From contig CACIUJ010000003.1 in the NCBI GenBank assembly GCA_902589795.1, positions 1 to 54,540 on the forward strand: a stretch of DNA of 54,540 nucleotides, given 5' to 3'. This document shows positions 43,087 through 52,372 of this stretch, piece after piece. The notes beneath the pieces are model-generated. The model was not told the DNA's origin. It saw only the letters and a list, made by a program, of their open reading frames with translations, and did not search any database. Numbering within the stretch: position 1 is the stretch's first letter; every line of letters begins with the position of its first letter. The DNA is from an uncultured Pelagibacteraceae bacterium. GTDB lineage: Bacteria; Pseudomonadota; Alphaproteobacteria; Pelagibacterales; Pelagibacteraceae. The position numbers and the translations under genes are program-made.

Positions 43087-43995
43087 ATGAAAAATTTCAT
43101 AAACCTATCAGATATAAACAAAAAGGAACTTAGAAAAATTATAGATCATGCAAAAATTTATAAGAAAAAAATTTTAACTTCAAAATCATATTATCCTTTA
43201 AAAGGAAAAGTTTTAATAATGATTTTTGAAAAACCTTCAACCAGAACAAGGATTTCTTTTGAGTTAGCTATGAAACAGTTAGGAGGAGAACTTTTAATAT
43301 TAAACCCCAAAGATAGTCATTATGGTGGAGGTGGAGAAAGTATTCATGATACAGCAAAAGTTCTTTCTCAATATGGAGACATTGTAATGATGAGAGCAAA
43401 TAAACACGAGAATTTTTTAAAATTTTCAAAAAATTTAGATATACCCATTATTAATGGCTTGACGGATTTATCACATCCCTGCCAAATCATGTCAGATATT
43501 ATGACTTTTGAAGAATTAAAAGGACCAATATCAAATAAAAAAATTGCCTGGCTAGGTGACGGAAATAATGTTGCATTTTCTTTGATAGAAGCATCAGTTC
43601 AGTTTAATTTTGAACTTGCTATAGCTTCACCCAAAAAATTTAAACCAGATAAAAAAATTATTGCATGGGCTAAAAATAAAAAAGCAAAAATTTTGATAAC
43701 TAAAGATCCTGAAGAGGCAGTAAATTTAGCAGACTGTATTATGACTGATAAGTGGATATCAATGGGAGACAAAGTTAATAAAAAAAAAAAGAAAAAGATA
43801 TTAAAGCCGTATCAGGTAAATAAAAAAATTATGAAATTAGCTAAAAAAGATGCAATTTTTATGCATTGTCTTCCCGCAAGCAGAGGTGAAGAAGTTACAA
43901 ATGATGTTATGGATGGAAAGCAATCAGTTGTTTGGTTGGGTGCACTTAATAGAATTCATGTACAAAAAAGTATTATTCAGTGGTGTTTAAAATAA
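43087..43995 (+). CDS. argF: Ornithine carbamoyltransferase
   Basis: 302 aa. The carbamoyl-phosphate site KPSTRTRISFELAMKQLGG, then HPCQIMSDIMTFEELKG, ornithine-binding DKWISMGD (DxWxSMG) and HCLPASRGEEVTNDVMDG. It forms citrulline from ornithine and carbamoyl phosphate. Translation probably follows argD by reinitiation (2 bp gap). The gene ends 4 bp before the convergent cytochrome gene. Confidence 0.95.
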   Translation: MKNFINLSDINKKELRKIIDHAKIYKKKILTSKSYYPLKGKVLIMIFEKPSTRTRISFELAMKQLGGELLILNPKDSHYGGGGESIHDTAKVLSQYGDIVMMRANKHENFLKFSKNLDIPIINGLTDLSHPCQIMSDIMTFEELKGPISNKKIAWLGDGNNVAFSLIEASVQFNFELAIASPKKFKPDKKIIAWAKNKKAKILITKDPEEAVNLADCIMTDKWISMGDKVNKKKKKKILKPYQVNKKIMKLAKKDAIFMHCLPASRGEEVTNDVMDGKQSVVWLGALNRIHVQKSIIQWCLK

Positions 43996-43999
43996 AGAT

Positions 44000-44530
44000 T
44001 TAATTTAACGGAAGAGGATTATTTGAATTTGCGTTCATATATAGAATTACAGCTGCTCTTTCCTTCACATCTTTTAAGCCGGCGAAAGACATTTTAGTTC
44101 CTTTTATCCAATCTTTGGGTTTTATTAAGAAACCATTCATTTCTTCAAAGGACCAAGATTTTCCATACGCTACTAGTGCTTTGGAATATTTGTAATCAGG
44201 AACGGAACCTGCTTTTCTTCCAAGAACTCCCCACAATGCAGGTCCAATTTTATTAGCACCACCTTCAGCTATACTATGGCAAGCTGCACATTTTTTAAAA
44301 ACCTTTGCTCCATCTTCTACGCTTGTTGATGCAAAAATTGCCATTATATTTTCTGAGTTTAAGTTTGTCATTTCTGACTCAGAAGTCGTATTACTAGCAA
44401 CAGTAGTTACACTTTCAACTTGGTAAGCAGATTTTTCTGGCTTCTCCACATTATATATTACATTTGTAATTTTGTTTATTCCAACCACAAGGATTACAGC
44501 CAATATTATAGAAACTATAATTTTATTCAT
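44000..44530 (-). CDS. Membrane-anchored cytochrome c (CycM/c552-like)
   Basis: 176 aa. N-terminal uncleaved-type anchor (about residues 3-20), a Ser/Thr-rich linker, then a class I cytochrome c: CAACH (81-85) haem site, GPALWGVLGRKAG, and the axial Met in WIKGTKMSFAGL. It resembles the CycM type that carries electrons from the bc1 complex to cytochrome oxidase. As the only c-type cytochrome in the window it is a conceivable electron acceptor for the cytochrome-less PuuD, but it lies 30 kb away and this is speculation. Confidence 0.9.
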   Translation of the reverse strand: MNKIIVSIILAVILVVGINKITNVIYNVEKPEKSAYQVESVTTVASNTTSESEMTNLNSENIMAIFASTSVEDGAKVFKKCAACHSIAEGGANKIGPALWGVLGRKAGSVPDYKYSKALVAYGKSWSFEEMNGFLIKPKDWIKGTKMSFAGLKDVKERAAVILYMNANSNNPLPLN

Positions 44531-44645
44531 TTTAAAAAAGTTAATAAATTTAGTACAACTTAATTAGATTATACCATGACCTGGATGAAAGAAATGAACT
44601 TCATCAAGTTTATTTTGCGACTGTTAGACGCATAACTTTTTATAT

Positions 44646-45377
44646 ATGAAAACAACGGCAATAATTATACCAACTAGATTAAAAGCAAGAAGACTGCCAA
44701 ACAAACCATTGATAAAAATTAACAACATACCCATGATTGTTCATGTTTTGAATAAAGCCAAAGAATCATCTGCAGGAGAAGTAATAGTAGCAACCCCAGA
44801 TCAAGAAATAATTGATGTTGTTAAAAAAAACGGTGGCAATACAGTTTTGACTAAAAACGAACATCCTTCTGGCAGTGATAGAGTTTACGAGGCATACATG
44901 AAAAATTTGAAAAAAAAATTTGATTTAATAATTAATCTTCAAGGAGATATGCCAAATATAAAACCTAATTCTATTTCAAAATTAGAAAAAATGATGAGAA
45001 ATAACGATTGTGAAATTGGCACATTAGCCTCTCCAATAAAAAACAAAGAAGAAATAGAAGACCCAAATATTGTTAAGCTTCTTGTAGATCAAGATTTAAA
45101 AGATAATGATTTTTTAGAAGTAAAAGATTTTTTTCGTATACGCAGTGATTTAAATCAAAAAAGGATATATCATCATATTGGAATTTATGCCTTTACAAGT
45201 GATGCTCTAACAAAGTATGTAAAGTTTCCTAGATCTAAATTAGAAATTAAAAGAAATTTAGAGCAAATGAGAGCTATGGAAAATAAAATGATAATAAAAA
45301 CTGGATATTATGATTCTATCCCATTAGGAGTGGATACAGAAAAAGATTTAAAACAAATTACAAAAGAAATGATTTAA
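44646..45377 (+). CDS. kdsB: 3-deoxy-manno-octulosonate cytidylyltransferase
   Basis: 243 aa. The nucleotide-binding start IIPTRLKARRLPNKPLIKINNIPMIVHV, EHPSGSDRVYEAYMK and LIINLQGDMPNIKPNSISKL (Asp for Mg2+) are typical; HHIGIYAFTSDALTKYVKFPRSKLE and GVDTEKDL finish the family pattern. It activates KDO as CMP-KDO for lipid A core assembly, the same pathway as KdsD and LptBC in the directon. pheA follows after 2 bp. Confidence 0.93.
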   Translation: MKTTAIIIPTRLKARRLPNKPLIKINNIPMIVHVLNKAKESSAGEVIVATPDQEIIDVVKKNGGNTVLTKNEHPSGSDRVYEAYMKNLKKKFDLIINLQGDMPNIKPNSISKLEKMMRNNDCEIGTLASPIKNKEEIEDPNIVKLLVDQDLKDNDFLEVKDFFRIRSDLNQKRIYHHIGIYAFTSDALTKYVKFPRSKLEIKRNLEQMRAMENKMIIKTGYYDSIPLGVDTEKDLKQITKEMI

Positions 45378-45379
45378 GC

Positions 45380-46228
45380 ATGCCCAAAAAAATAAAAATT
45401 GCATTTCAGGGGGAAAAGGGAGCTTACTCACATTTAGCTACTTTAGAAATTTTTCCAGATACCGAAATAAAAGCATGTTCCACTTTTGAAGATGTTTTTC
45501 GGCTAGCTAAAGAAAACCCTGAATTTAAAATAGTTATACCTATAGAAAATTCTTTAGTAGGAAGAGTTGCTGATATACATTATTTAATTCCCAAATATAA
45601 ATTGCAAATACATGCTGAACATTTTCATAAAGTTGCACACAATTTACTTGGTATAAAGGGATCTAAAATAAGTGACATTAAAACTGTTAGAAGTCATTCC
45701 CATGCTATAGGGCAATGTCAAAAAATAATTGTAGAAAATAAATTAAAATCAATAATTTCTGCTGATACAGCTGGATCCGCAAAATTCATTTCTGAAAGAA
45801 AAGAAAAAAGTGAAGGCGCTATAGCATCTCAGTTAGCAGCAAAAATTTATGACCTTGAAATTTTAAAATCAAACATTGAAGATGAGCCTGGTAATGTGAC
45901 AAGATTTTTAATTATGGGAAGAGATTCGGTACACCCTGATAAAAAAGATAAAAAATATATTACAAGTTGTATATTTAAACTTAAAAGTACTCCCGCTGCC
46001 CTTTACAAAGCCTTAGGTGGTTTTGCAACTAATGGGGTAAATTTATGTAAGCTTGAAAGTTTTGCGGTAAAAAATACTTTTGACCAAGTTAACTTTTATA
46101 TTGATATAGAAGGCCATATAGACGATCCTTCGTTGAAAAAAGCCCTTGAGGAACTCGGTTTCCATACACAGAAATTGGATATTTTGGGTGTTTATGAAGC
46201 ACATAAATTTAGATTTAATAACAAATAA
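45380..46228 (+). CDS. pheA: Prephenate dehydratase
   Basis: 282 aa, catalytic domain plus ACT regulatory domain, no chorismate mutase domain. IAFQGEKGAYSHLATLEIFP, IPIENSLVGRVADIHYLI, the His-rich VRSHSHAIGQC, ISADTAGSAKFISE and NVTRFLIMGRD (the TRF active-site motif) are all present. ACT domain: TPAALYKALGGFATNGVNLCKLESF. It converts prephenate to phenylpyruvate for phenylalanine, using chorismate made via AroA. Its final codons are 52 bp before the SRP RNA. Confidence 0.93.
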   Translation: MPKKIKIAFQGEKGAYSHLATLEIFPDTEIKACSTFEDVFRLAKENPEFKIVIPIENSLVGRVADIHYLIPKYKLQIHAEHFHKVAHNLLGIKGSKISDIKTVRSHSHAIGQCQKIIVENKLKSIISADTAGSAKFISERKEKSEGAIASQLAAKIYDLEILKSNIEDEPGNVTRFLIMGRDSVHPDKKDKKYITSCIFKLKSTPAALYKALGGFATNGVNLCKLESFAVKNTFDQVNFYIDIEGHIDDPSLKKALEELGFHTQKLDILGVYEAHKFRFNNK

Positions 46229-46244
46229 ACAACTTATAGTTATC

Positions 46245-46274
46245 TTGTAGTTCTTAATTTTATATTGGTATAAT
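46245..46274 (+). promoter_or_regulatory. Sigma70 promoter of the SRP RNA (and probably dnaX)
   Basis: TTGTAG (46245-46250), 18 bp spacer, perfect TATAAT (46269-46274). The predicted start is 7 bp downstream at the first G of the SRP RNA. Confidence 0.7.
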
Positions 46275-46280
46275 AAAAAA

Positions 46281-46376
46281 GGAGGCTGGCGACGGGTGGA
46301 ATTTTTTGAACAACCCGGTCAGGACGGAAACGTAGCAGCCGTAACGAAATATTCCAGGTTGTTGTTCAGTCTCCTT
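46281..46376 (+). ncRNA. ffs: Signal recognition particle RNA, small bacterial (4.5S) type
   Basis: About 96 nt. The universal Ffh-binding core GGTCAGGACGGAAACGTAGCAGCC is present with its GGAA tetraloop and symmetric/asymmetric internal loops; the ends close as GGAG-G-CUG with CAG-U-CUCC. It lacks an Alu domain, as in other proteobacteria. It binds Ffh for co-translational membrane targeting. Its 3' end lies only 8 nt before the dnaX start, with no terminator between. Confidence 0.97.
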
Positions 46377-46384
46377 AAAAAAAA

Positions 46385-48082
46385 ATGGAAAACAAAACTC
46401 ATAAAGTTCTTGCATTAAAATACAGGCCTAAAAATTTTAATGAATTAATTGGTCAAAATATCATGGTCCAAACTATCACCAATTCTATAAATTTAAATAA
46501 ATTGCCAAATGCATATTTACTTACCGGTATACGCGGAGTAGGGAAAACAACAACTGCCCGGTTGATTGCAAAGGCTTTAAATTGTAAAAAAAATTTTCTT
46601 AAAGAAGAAAATTGTGATTGTAATCATTGTGAAGAAATTGCTAATTCTAAACATCTTGATGTATTAGAAATGGATGCGGCATCAAGAACTGGTATTGATG
46701 ATGTAAGAGAATTGATTGAATCTTCTAAATATAATCCTACAAGTGCAAAATACAAAATATTTATTATTGATGAAGTACACATGCTTTCTAAACAAGCATT
46801 TAATGGGTTATTAAAAACTTTAGAAGAACCACCACCACAACTAAAATTTATTTTCGCTACAACCGAAATTAAAAAAATACCAATTACTATTGTTTCCAGG
46901 TGCCAAAGGTTTGATTTACAGAGGGTTTCAATTAAAGATTTACTAAAAAACTTAAAAAAAATCTTAAATTTAGAAAATGGAAAAATATCTGACGATGCTT
47001 TAAAATTAATTGCAAAAGCATCAGAAGGCTCAGTGAGAGATTCGCTGTCACTTTTAGATAGAGCTCTAATAAGTCAACATAATACCAAGTCAGAAATTGA
47101 TGAGACTTTCGTTAGAAAAATGCTTGGAATAGCTGATAAGTCAAAAATTTTGGAATTAATTAATTTAATTTTTCAAGGAGATAAAAAAAATTCTACAGCA
47201 CTTTTAAGAGAAATGGTCGATCAGGGAATTGAACCTAATAATTTATTAAATGATTTTTTAGAAGTTATATATTTTATTCAACAAAGAAAAAATTTTGGAG
47301 ATTTTAATGATAATTTTTCTATATCAGAAGCAGAAATTAAAACCATTGATCTAATATCGAAAGATGTAAAAAATTCTACATTAATATTGTTTTGGCAGTT
47401 TATTTTAAAAGCCATTGACGAAATTTCAATAGTTTCTAATTCTATATTGTCTCTTGAAATGTTAATTATAAGATTAATCCATTTAAAGGATATGCCATCT
47501 TATGAAAGTGTAATAGATCTTGTTAATAAAAATATTACAAATCATGAATATCAAAAAGATATTATAACGAATGATGAAGATGAAAATGAAAAGGAGCTAA
47601 ACAATCATAAGAATGAAGTTAATATAATTTCAAAAGATCAAATTAAAAATACAATACAGGCTAAACCTAAGCTAGGTTCTCTAGACATAGAAACACATCC
47701 AAAAGATCCAGAAGTGGAAAAAATTTTATCTTTTCAAAGTTTAATTGAATTATCCTCAAGGAAGAAAGAAGTTGAGTTAAAATACGATCTCGAAAAAAAT
47801 GTAAATTTAATCAAATTTAATGAAGGTAAAATTGATATAGCTTTTAATGAAAACCTTGCAAAGGATTTTGTAAAAAAATTGTCAGAAAAATTATTAGAAT
47901 GGACTGGAAGAAGATGGCTAATAACTCTAACAAAAGCCCAAGGACAGAAATCGTTTGCAGAGCTAAAATCAATTACAAAAAAAAAGTTATTTGAAGAAGA
48001 GAAAAATTCTGAAATTTATAAAAAATTTAAAAAAATATTTGCAGACGGTGAGCTAACTAAAGTTTTAAAAAAAGAAGAGTAA
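46385..48082 (+). CDS. dnaX: DNA polymerase III tau/gamma subunit
   Basis: 565 aa. Clamp-loader ATPase: KYRPKNFNELIGQ, Walker A TGIRGVGKTTTARL, zinc module (C in LNCKKN, then CDCNHC), Walker B IFIIDEVHML, sensor motifs TLEEPPPQLKFIFATTE and ASEGSVRDSLSLLD. Domain III follows, then a charged linker and a short C-terminal domain. It loads the beta clamp and holds the replisome together. There is no Shine-Dalgarno between the SRP RNA end and the ATG. I could not identify a clear gamma-type frameshift signal. Confidence 0.95.
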   Translation: MENKTHKVLALKYRPKNFNELIGQNIMVQTITNSINLNKLPNAYLLTGIRGVGKTTTARLIAKALNCKKNFLKEENCDCNHCEEIANSKHLDVLEMDAASRTGIDDVRELIESSKYNPTSAKYKIFIIDEVHMLSKQAFNGLLKTLEEPPPQLKFIFATTEIKKIPITIVSRCQRFDLQRVSIKDLLKNLKKILNLENGKISDDALKLIAKASEGSVRDSLSLLDRALISQHNTKSEIDETFVRKMLGIADKSKILELINLIFQGDKKNSTALLREMVDQGIEPNNLLNDFLEVIYFIQQRKNFGDFNDNFSISEAEIKTIDLISKDVKNSTLILFWQFILKAIDEISIVSNSILSLEMLIIRLIHLKDMPSYESVIDLVNKNITNHEYQKDIITNDEDENEKELNNHKNEVNIISKDQIKNTIQAKPKLGSLDIETHPKDPEVEKILSFQSLIELSSRKKEVELKYDLEKNVNLIKFNEGKIDIAFNENLAKDFVKKLSEKLLEWTGRRWLITLTKAQGQKSFAELKSITKKKLFEEEKNSEIYKKFKKIFADGELTKVLKKEE

Positions 48083-48085
48083 ATT

Positions 48086-48406
48086 ATGCCAGACTTTAAA
48101 GACCTAATATCACAAGCAAAAAAAATGCAAGAAAAAATGCAAGAAGCTCAAACAAATTTAAAAAAAATAGAGGTAGAGGGTGTTGCAGGAGGAAATTCAG
48201 TTAAAGTAGTTTTAAACGGAGATGGTGAGTTAGTAAAAATTTCTTTAAGTGATAATGTTTTGAAAGAGCCTAAAGAAATAATAGAAGATTTAATTGTTGC
48301 GGCTCATAATAATGCTAAGCTGGAGTTGAAAAAAAGAACTTCAGAAGAAATTTTAAAAATTACGGGAGGTGTAGATTTGCCTCCAGGCTTTAAACTACCT
48401 TTTTAA
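48086..48406 (+). CDS. YbaB/EbfC nucleoid-associated protein
   Basis: 106 aa. MPDFKDLISQAKKMQEKMQEAQTNLKKIEVEGVAGGNSVKVVLNGDGELVKISL is the standard YbaB pattern (N-terminal helix, then beta-strands), with DLIVAAHNNAKLELKKRTSEEI as the C-terminal helix. It is a dimeric non-specific DNA-binding protein. The order dnaX-ybaB-recR with 3 bp gaps is one of the most conserved bacterial clusters. Confidence 0.95.
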   Translation: MPDFKDLISQAKKMQEKMQEAQTNLKKIEVEGVAGGNSVKVVLNGDGELVKISLSDNVLKEPKEIIEDLIVAAHNNAKLELKKRTSEEILKITGGVDLPPGFKLPF

Positions 48407-48409
48407 AAA

Positions 48410-49015
48410 ATGTCAGACAATAATGTAAAAGAAATAGAAGATTTAATTAAATTAATTTCAAAACTACCAGGTCTTGGATCTAAATCAGCAAAAAGGATTG
48501 TGTTAAAACTAATAAATAATCGTGAAGAATTAATTAAACCTCTGGCCAACACTTTAGCTCAGGTCTATAAAAATGTAGCTAGATGCAAAATATGTGGAAA
48601 CCTTAAGTCTATGGATCATAAATGCAAATGTTTAACAATTAAACATGACCAAATTTGTGTAGTGGAAAATATTGCGGATATGTGGGTAATTCAAAATACA
48701 GGAATTTATAAGGGTCACTACCATATTTTAGGAGGTACATTGCCATCAACAGAAACTAAAAAAGGAGACGGCTTACTGCTCTCTTCATTAATTGATAGAG
48801 TAAAAAAAAATTCTGTTAAAGAGGTAATATTAGCAACTAGTGCAACAGTGGAAGGACAAACGACAGCACATTATATTCAAGATAGTTTAAAGGACACAAA
48901 AGTTAAAGTTTCAAAACTTGGACAGGGCCTACCAGTAGGTGGAGAAATAGAATTTTTAGATGATGGAACACTTTTTTCAGCTTTCAAAAATAGAGGACCT
49001 GTAGCAAATGATTAA
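48410..49015 (+). CDS. recR: Recombination protein RecR
   Basis: 201 aa. Helix-hairpin-helix [17 protein letters not shown], a four-Cys zinc finger [16 protein letters not shown], and the Toprim domain [28 protein letters not shown] with [18 protein letters not shown] and [21 protein letters not shown]. It acts with RecO and RecF in loading RecA at gaps. The zinc finger has CxC rather than CxxC at its second half, a small variation. The 3' end overlaps the glcB 3' end by 4 bp. Confidence 0.95.
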   Translation: MSDNNVKEIEDLIKLISKLPGLGSKSAKRIVLKLINNREELIKPLANTLAQVYKNVARCKICGNLKSMDHKCKCLTIKHDQICVVENIADMWVIQNTGIYKGHYHILGGTLPSTETKKGDGLLLSSLIDRVKKNSVKEVILATSATVEGQTTAHYIQDSLKDTKVKVSKLGQGLPVGGEIEFLDDGTLFSAFKNRGPVAND

Positions 49016-51177
49016 TTTTTTTTCAAAAGTCTATTACGGTGAAGAATGGGTTCCGTATAACCCGAAGGTTGTTGTTTACCATTAAAAACTAATTCACAGG
49101 CAGCTTTAAATGCAACAGATGTTTCATAATTATCGGACATACGCTTATATAAAGCATATCCTTTTAAATCCGGATCTCTAATATTTTGCTTATCAACAAT
49201 ATTTGCCATTTTTTTCATTGCTTCTAAGACTTGTTCTTTGTCACAAATCCCGTGATGAAGCCAATTAGCAATGTGCTGTGATGAAATTCTTAATGTTGCT
49301 CTATCCTCCATTAAACCCACATTATTAATATCAGGTACTTTTGAACAGCCGACTCCTTGGTCTATCCATCTAACAACATAACCTAAAATACCTTGTGCAT
49401 TATTTTCTAATTCTTTAGTGATTTCCTCTACAGACCAATTTGGTCTATCTGCAATTGGAATTGTTAAGATGTCAAATAATTTTGCAGAAACTTTTTCTTT
49501 TAATTCTTTTTGTTTAGAAAAGACATCTATTTGATGATAATGCAATGCATGAAGTGTAGCTGCAGTTGGGGAAGGGACCCAAGCACAATTAGCACCAGAT
49601 TTAGGATGATTAACTTTTTGAGACATCATATCTGCCATTTTATCTGGCGCAGCCCACATTCCCTTTCCAATTTGGGCGATCCCAGAAAAACCACAAGCTA
49701 ATCCTACATCAACATTATTATTTTCATACGCCACGAGCCATTTAGAAGATTTCATGTCACCTTTTTTAATCATCGGTCCCGCTTCCATTGAGGTGTGCAT
49801 TTCGTCACCTGTGCGATCCAAAAATCCAGTATTGATAAAAACAACTCTATTTTTTACAGCTCTAATACATTCTTTTAAATTTACCGTGGTTCTTCTTTCT
49901 TCATCCATTATTCCAATTTTAATTGTATTTTTTTTTAAATTTAAAACTTCTTCTACTTTTTCAAAGATTAGATTAGTAAATGCTACTTCATCAGGACCAT
50001 GCATTTTTGGTTTTACAATATAGAAAGAATTTGTTCTTGAATTTTTTTTGTTTTTAAAATCATGAATTGCGGCAGCAGTTGTCATGAATGCATCCATTAT
50101 ACCTTCAGGGACTTCTGATTTATCTTGTAATAAAATCGAAGAATTTGTCATTAGATGTCCTACATTTCTATTAAACATTAAAGCCCTTCCGTGTAATCTA
50201 ATTTTTTTTCCATCACGAGAAATGTATTCACGATCAGGATTTAATTTTCTTGTAAAAGTGAAAGGTTTATTTCCTGTGTTTTTTTTTCCTTCGTACTTTA
50301 AGTCCCCTTTCATCAAACCTAACCAGTTTCTATAGCCATGAACTTTGTCCTCAGCATCTACTGCTGCAACAGAATCTTCATGATCCATAATTGAAGTAAT
50401 AGCTGATTCCAAAATTACATCATATATCCCTGCTTTATCTTTAAGACCTCCTCGTGTCTGATTAGGGTTAAACAAAACATCTATATGAAGATTATTATTT
50501 ACAAATAAAAGAGAAGATAAGTTATTTGATTTTTTATTATATCCTATAAATTGTTTAGGATTTTTTAATTTTAAATTTAATTGATTATTTTCAACCTTGG
50601 GAATTTCATTAATATCTTTCCAACTACTTTTTTGAAGTGGAACATTTTTATCTAAAATTTCACGTGCATATTTAATTACTTTTTCTCCTCGTATATAATT
50701 ATATTTTTTTCCGCGTTCGGCCCCATCCGATTCTGAAATTACGTCCGTTCCGTACAAGGCATCATAAAGACTTCCCCATCTAGCATTTGCAGCATTAAGA
50801 GAATATCTTGCGTTCATAACTGGCACTACTAGTTGTGGACCGGCAATTTTAGAGATTTCACTATCCACATTTTTAGTTTCAATTTGAAAATCTTCTCCTT
50901 CTTTTTTCAAATAACCAATTTTTTCCAAAAAATTTGAATATTCTTTTATATCAATATCTTTACCCCCTTTATTTTTATGCCAATCATCAATTTTTTTTTG
51001 AAGATTTTCTCTAGTTTCCAAAAGCCTTTTATTTATTGGGGACAATTCATGTACGTATTTATCAAAACCATCCCAAAATTTTTTGGGTTCTACATCAGTC
51101 CCTGGCAAAAGTTCATTATTTACAAACTTTAAAAGGACTCCAGCAACAGACAATTTACCTTTTGAAATATAATCCAT
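49012..51177 (-). CDS. glcB: Malate synthase G
   Basis: About 721 aa from the ATG at 51177; the tracked start is GTG 21 bp upstream, but the internal ATG places [10 protein letters not shown] at the same distance as in E. coli GlcB. Conserved blocks are [62 protein letters not shown] and [20 protein letters not shown], including the catalytic Asp of MEDRATLR. It condenses glyoxylate with acetyl-CoA. Isocitrate lyase is not nearby. The SAR11 glycine riboswitch known upstream of some malate synthase genes is not seen here. Confidence 0.95.
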   Translation of the reverse strand: MDYISKGKLSVAGVLLKFVNNELLPGTDVEPKKFWDGFDKYVHELSPINKRLLETRENLQKKIDDWHKNKGGKDIDIKEYSNFLEKIGYLKKEGEDFQIETKNVDSEISKIAGPQLVVPVMNARYSLNAANARWGSLYDALYGTDVISESDGAERGKKYNYIRGEKVIKYAREILDKNVPLQKSSWKDINEIPKVENNQLNLKLKNPKQFIGYNKKSNNLSSLLFVNNNLHIDVLFNPNQTRGGLKDKAGIYDVILESAITSIMDHEDSVAAVDAEDKVHGYRNWLGLMKGDLKYEGKKNTGNKPFTFTRKLNPDREYISRDGKKIRLHGRALMFNRNVGHLMTNSSILLQDKSEVPEGIMDAFMTTAAAIHDFKNKKNSRTNSFYIVKPKMHGPDEVAFTNLIFEKVEEVLNLKKNTIKIGIMDEERRTTVNLKECIRAVKNRVVFINTGFLDRTGDEMHTSMEAGPMIKKGDMKSSKWLVAYENNNVDVGLACGFSGIAQIGKGMWAAPDKMADMMSQKVNHPKSGANCAWVPSPTAATLHALHYHQIDVFSKQKELKEKVSAKLFDILTIPIADRPNWSVEEITKELENNAQGILGYVVRWIDQGVGCSKVPDINNVGLMEDRATLRISSQHIANWLHHGICDKEQVLEAMKKMANIVDKQNIRDPDLKGYALYKRMSDNYETSVAFKAACELVFNGKQQPSGYTEPILHRNRLLKKN

Positions 51178-51211
51178 AGTAAGACAAAATTTTGCCACTA
51201 ATTTTTATATT

Positions 51212-51238
51212 TATATATATTGATATTCAAGATATATA
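51212..51238. promoter_or_regulatory. 27 bp near-perfect dyad between divergent glcB and accA
   Basis: TATATATaTTGA-TAT-TCAAgATATATA: arms of 12 bp with one A/G mismatch around a 3 bp centre. It sits midway between the two start codons, so it may be a repressor operator or simply overlapping AT-rich promoters. Confidence 0.35.
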
Positions 51239-51269
51239 TAGTCATAGCAGCTATTACAAATTTCGTTAT

Positions 51270-52367
51270 ATGAAAAATTATTTAGAATTTGAAAAAGACA
51301 TCAAAGCTTTGGAGGAAGAAATTGAAAAATTAAAGGATCCTTTTAACAAAGAAGGTATATCTCAAGTAAATACTGAAAAAATATCTCAAATACAATCAGA
51401 AATTGATGAAAAATTAAAAACAACTTACGCAAATTTAAACGATTGGCAAAAAACACAAGTTGCTAGACACGAAGAAAGACCTAAAGCAAAATATTTTATA
51501 GAAAATTTATTTACTAACTTTATTAATTTGTCTGGTGATAGACGTTTTGCAGATGATCAAGCTGTAATAGCTGGATTTGCAAAATTTTTTGATCAATCTG
51601 TTTTAGTTATAGGACAAGAAAAGGGAGATGATCTTGACAGCAGATTAAAAAGAAATTTTGGAATGATGAGACCAGAAGGTTATAGGAAGTGTATAAGGTT
51701 GATGAAACTTGCGGATAAATTTAATATTCCAGTCATTTCATTCATTGATACTCCAGGGGCATATCCTGGAATTGGCGCAGAACAAAGAGGTCAAGCGGAA
51801 GCAATAGCCAATTCAATAGAGTGCTGTTTATCACTTAAAGTTCCTATCATTTCAGTTATTATAGGAGAAGGAGGATCAGGAGGCGCGATTGCTTTAGCTT
51901 CAGCAAATAAAATACTAATGTTAGAAAATTCTATTTATTCAGTGATATCTCCTGAGGGCTGCGCCTCTATTCTTTGGAGAGACCAATCAAAATCACTAGA
52001 GGCAGCGAAAGCAATGAAACTAACAGCAGGTGAACTTTTAAAAATGAAAATTATTGATGAAATAATAAGTGAACCTATTGGTGGAGCACATCGTAATAGA
52101 AAAGAAGTTATTATTGCAATAGAAAATAAATTAAAAAAATATTTAGATGAATTTAAAAATTTATCAAAGGAAGAAATAATTAATCACAGAAAAGAAAAAT
52201 TTTTAGAAATTGGAAAACACAAATCATTTGGAGTTTTTTCTACAGAAGATGTAAGGTTTAAAAAGGATAATTTTTTAAATTATATAAAAAGTATTTCATT
52301 TAAAGTTAATAAAAAAATAATTGTGATTTTAATATTAGTAGCTATTGTAGGATTTTTTTTAATTTAG
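51270..52367 (+). CDS. accA: Acetyl-CoA carboxyltransferase alpha subunit with C-terminal membrane tail
   Basis: 365 aa from ATG 51270; the tracked start lies 26 codons upstream inside the glcB promoter area and adds no AccA-like sequence. LEFEKDIKALEEEIEKL, LSGDRRFADDQAVIAGFA, GQEKGDDLDSRLKRNFGMMRPEGYRKC, FIDTPGAYPGIGAEQRGQAEAIA, IIGEGGSGGAIALASANK (oxyanion glycines) and SVISPEGCASILWRD are canonical. After the normal end (HRKEKFLEIGKH) it continues about 45 residues and closes with KKIIVILILVAIVGFFLI, a hydrophobic segment. Partner: AccD at 29 kb. Confidence 0.92.
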   Translation: MKNYLEFEKDIKALEEEIEKLKDPFNKEGISQVNTEKISQIQSEIDEKLKTTYANLNDWQKTQVARHEERPKAKYFIENLFTNFINLSGDRRFADDQAVIAGFAKFFDQSVLVIGQEKGDDLDSRLKRNFGMMRPEGYRKCIRLMKLADKFNIPVISFIDTPGAYPGIGAEQRGQAEAIANSIECCLSLKVPIISVIIGEGGSGGAIALASANKILMLENSIYSVISPEGCASILWRDQSKSLEAAKAMKLTAGELLKMKIIDEIISEPIGGAHRNRKEVIIAIENKLKKYLDEFKNLSKEEIINHRKEKFLEIGKHKSFGVFSTEDVRFKKDNFLNYIKSISFKVNKKIIVILILVAIVGFFLI

Positions 52368-52372
52368 CTTGT

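Noticed and set aside
44584-44605. GATGAA / TTCATC inverted repeat upstream of kdsB
   Set aside because: Only 6 bp arms with a 10 nt loop; expected by chance in AT-rich DNA.
46385-48082. Programmed frameshift producing gamma in dnaX
   Set aside because: A-runs are everywhere in this genome and no slippery site with a convincing downstream structure could be singled out.
51178-51270. Glycine riboswitch upstream of glcB, as reported in some SAR11 bacteria
   Set aside because: The gap is under 100 bp, strongly AT-rich and shared with the accA promoter; none of the conserved GG-rich aptamer segments is present on either strand.
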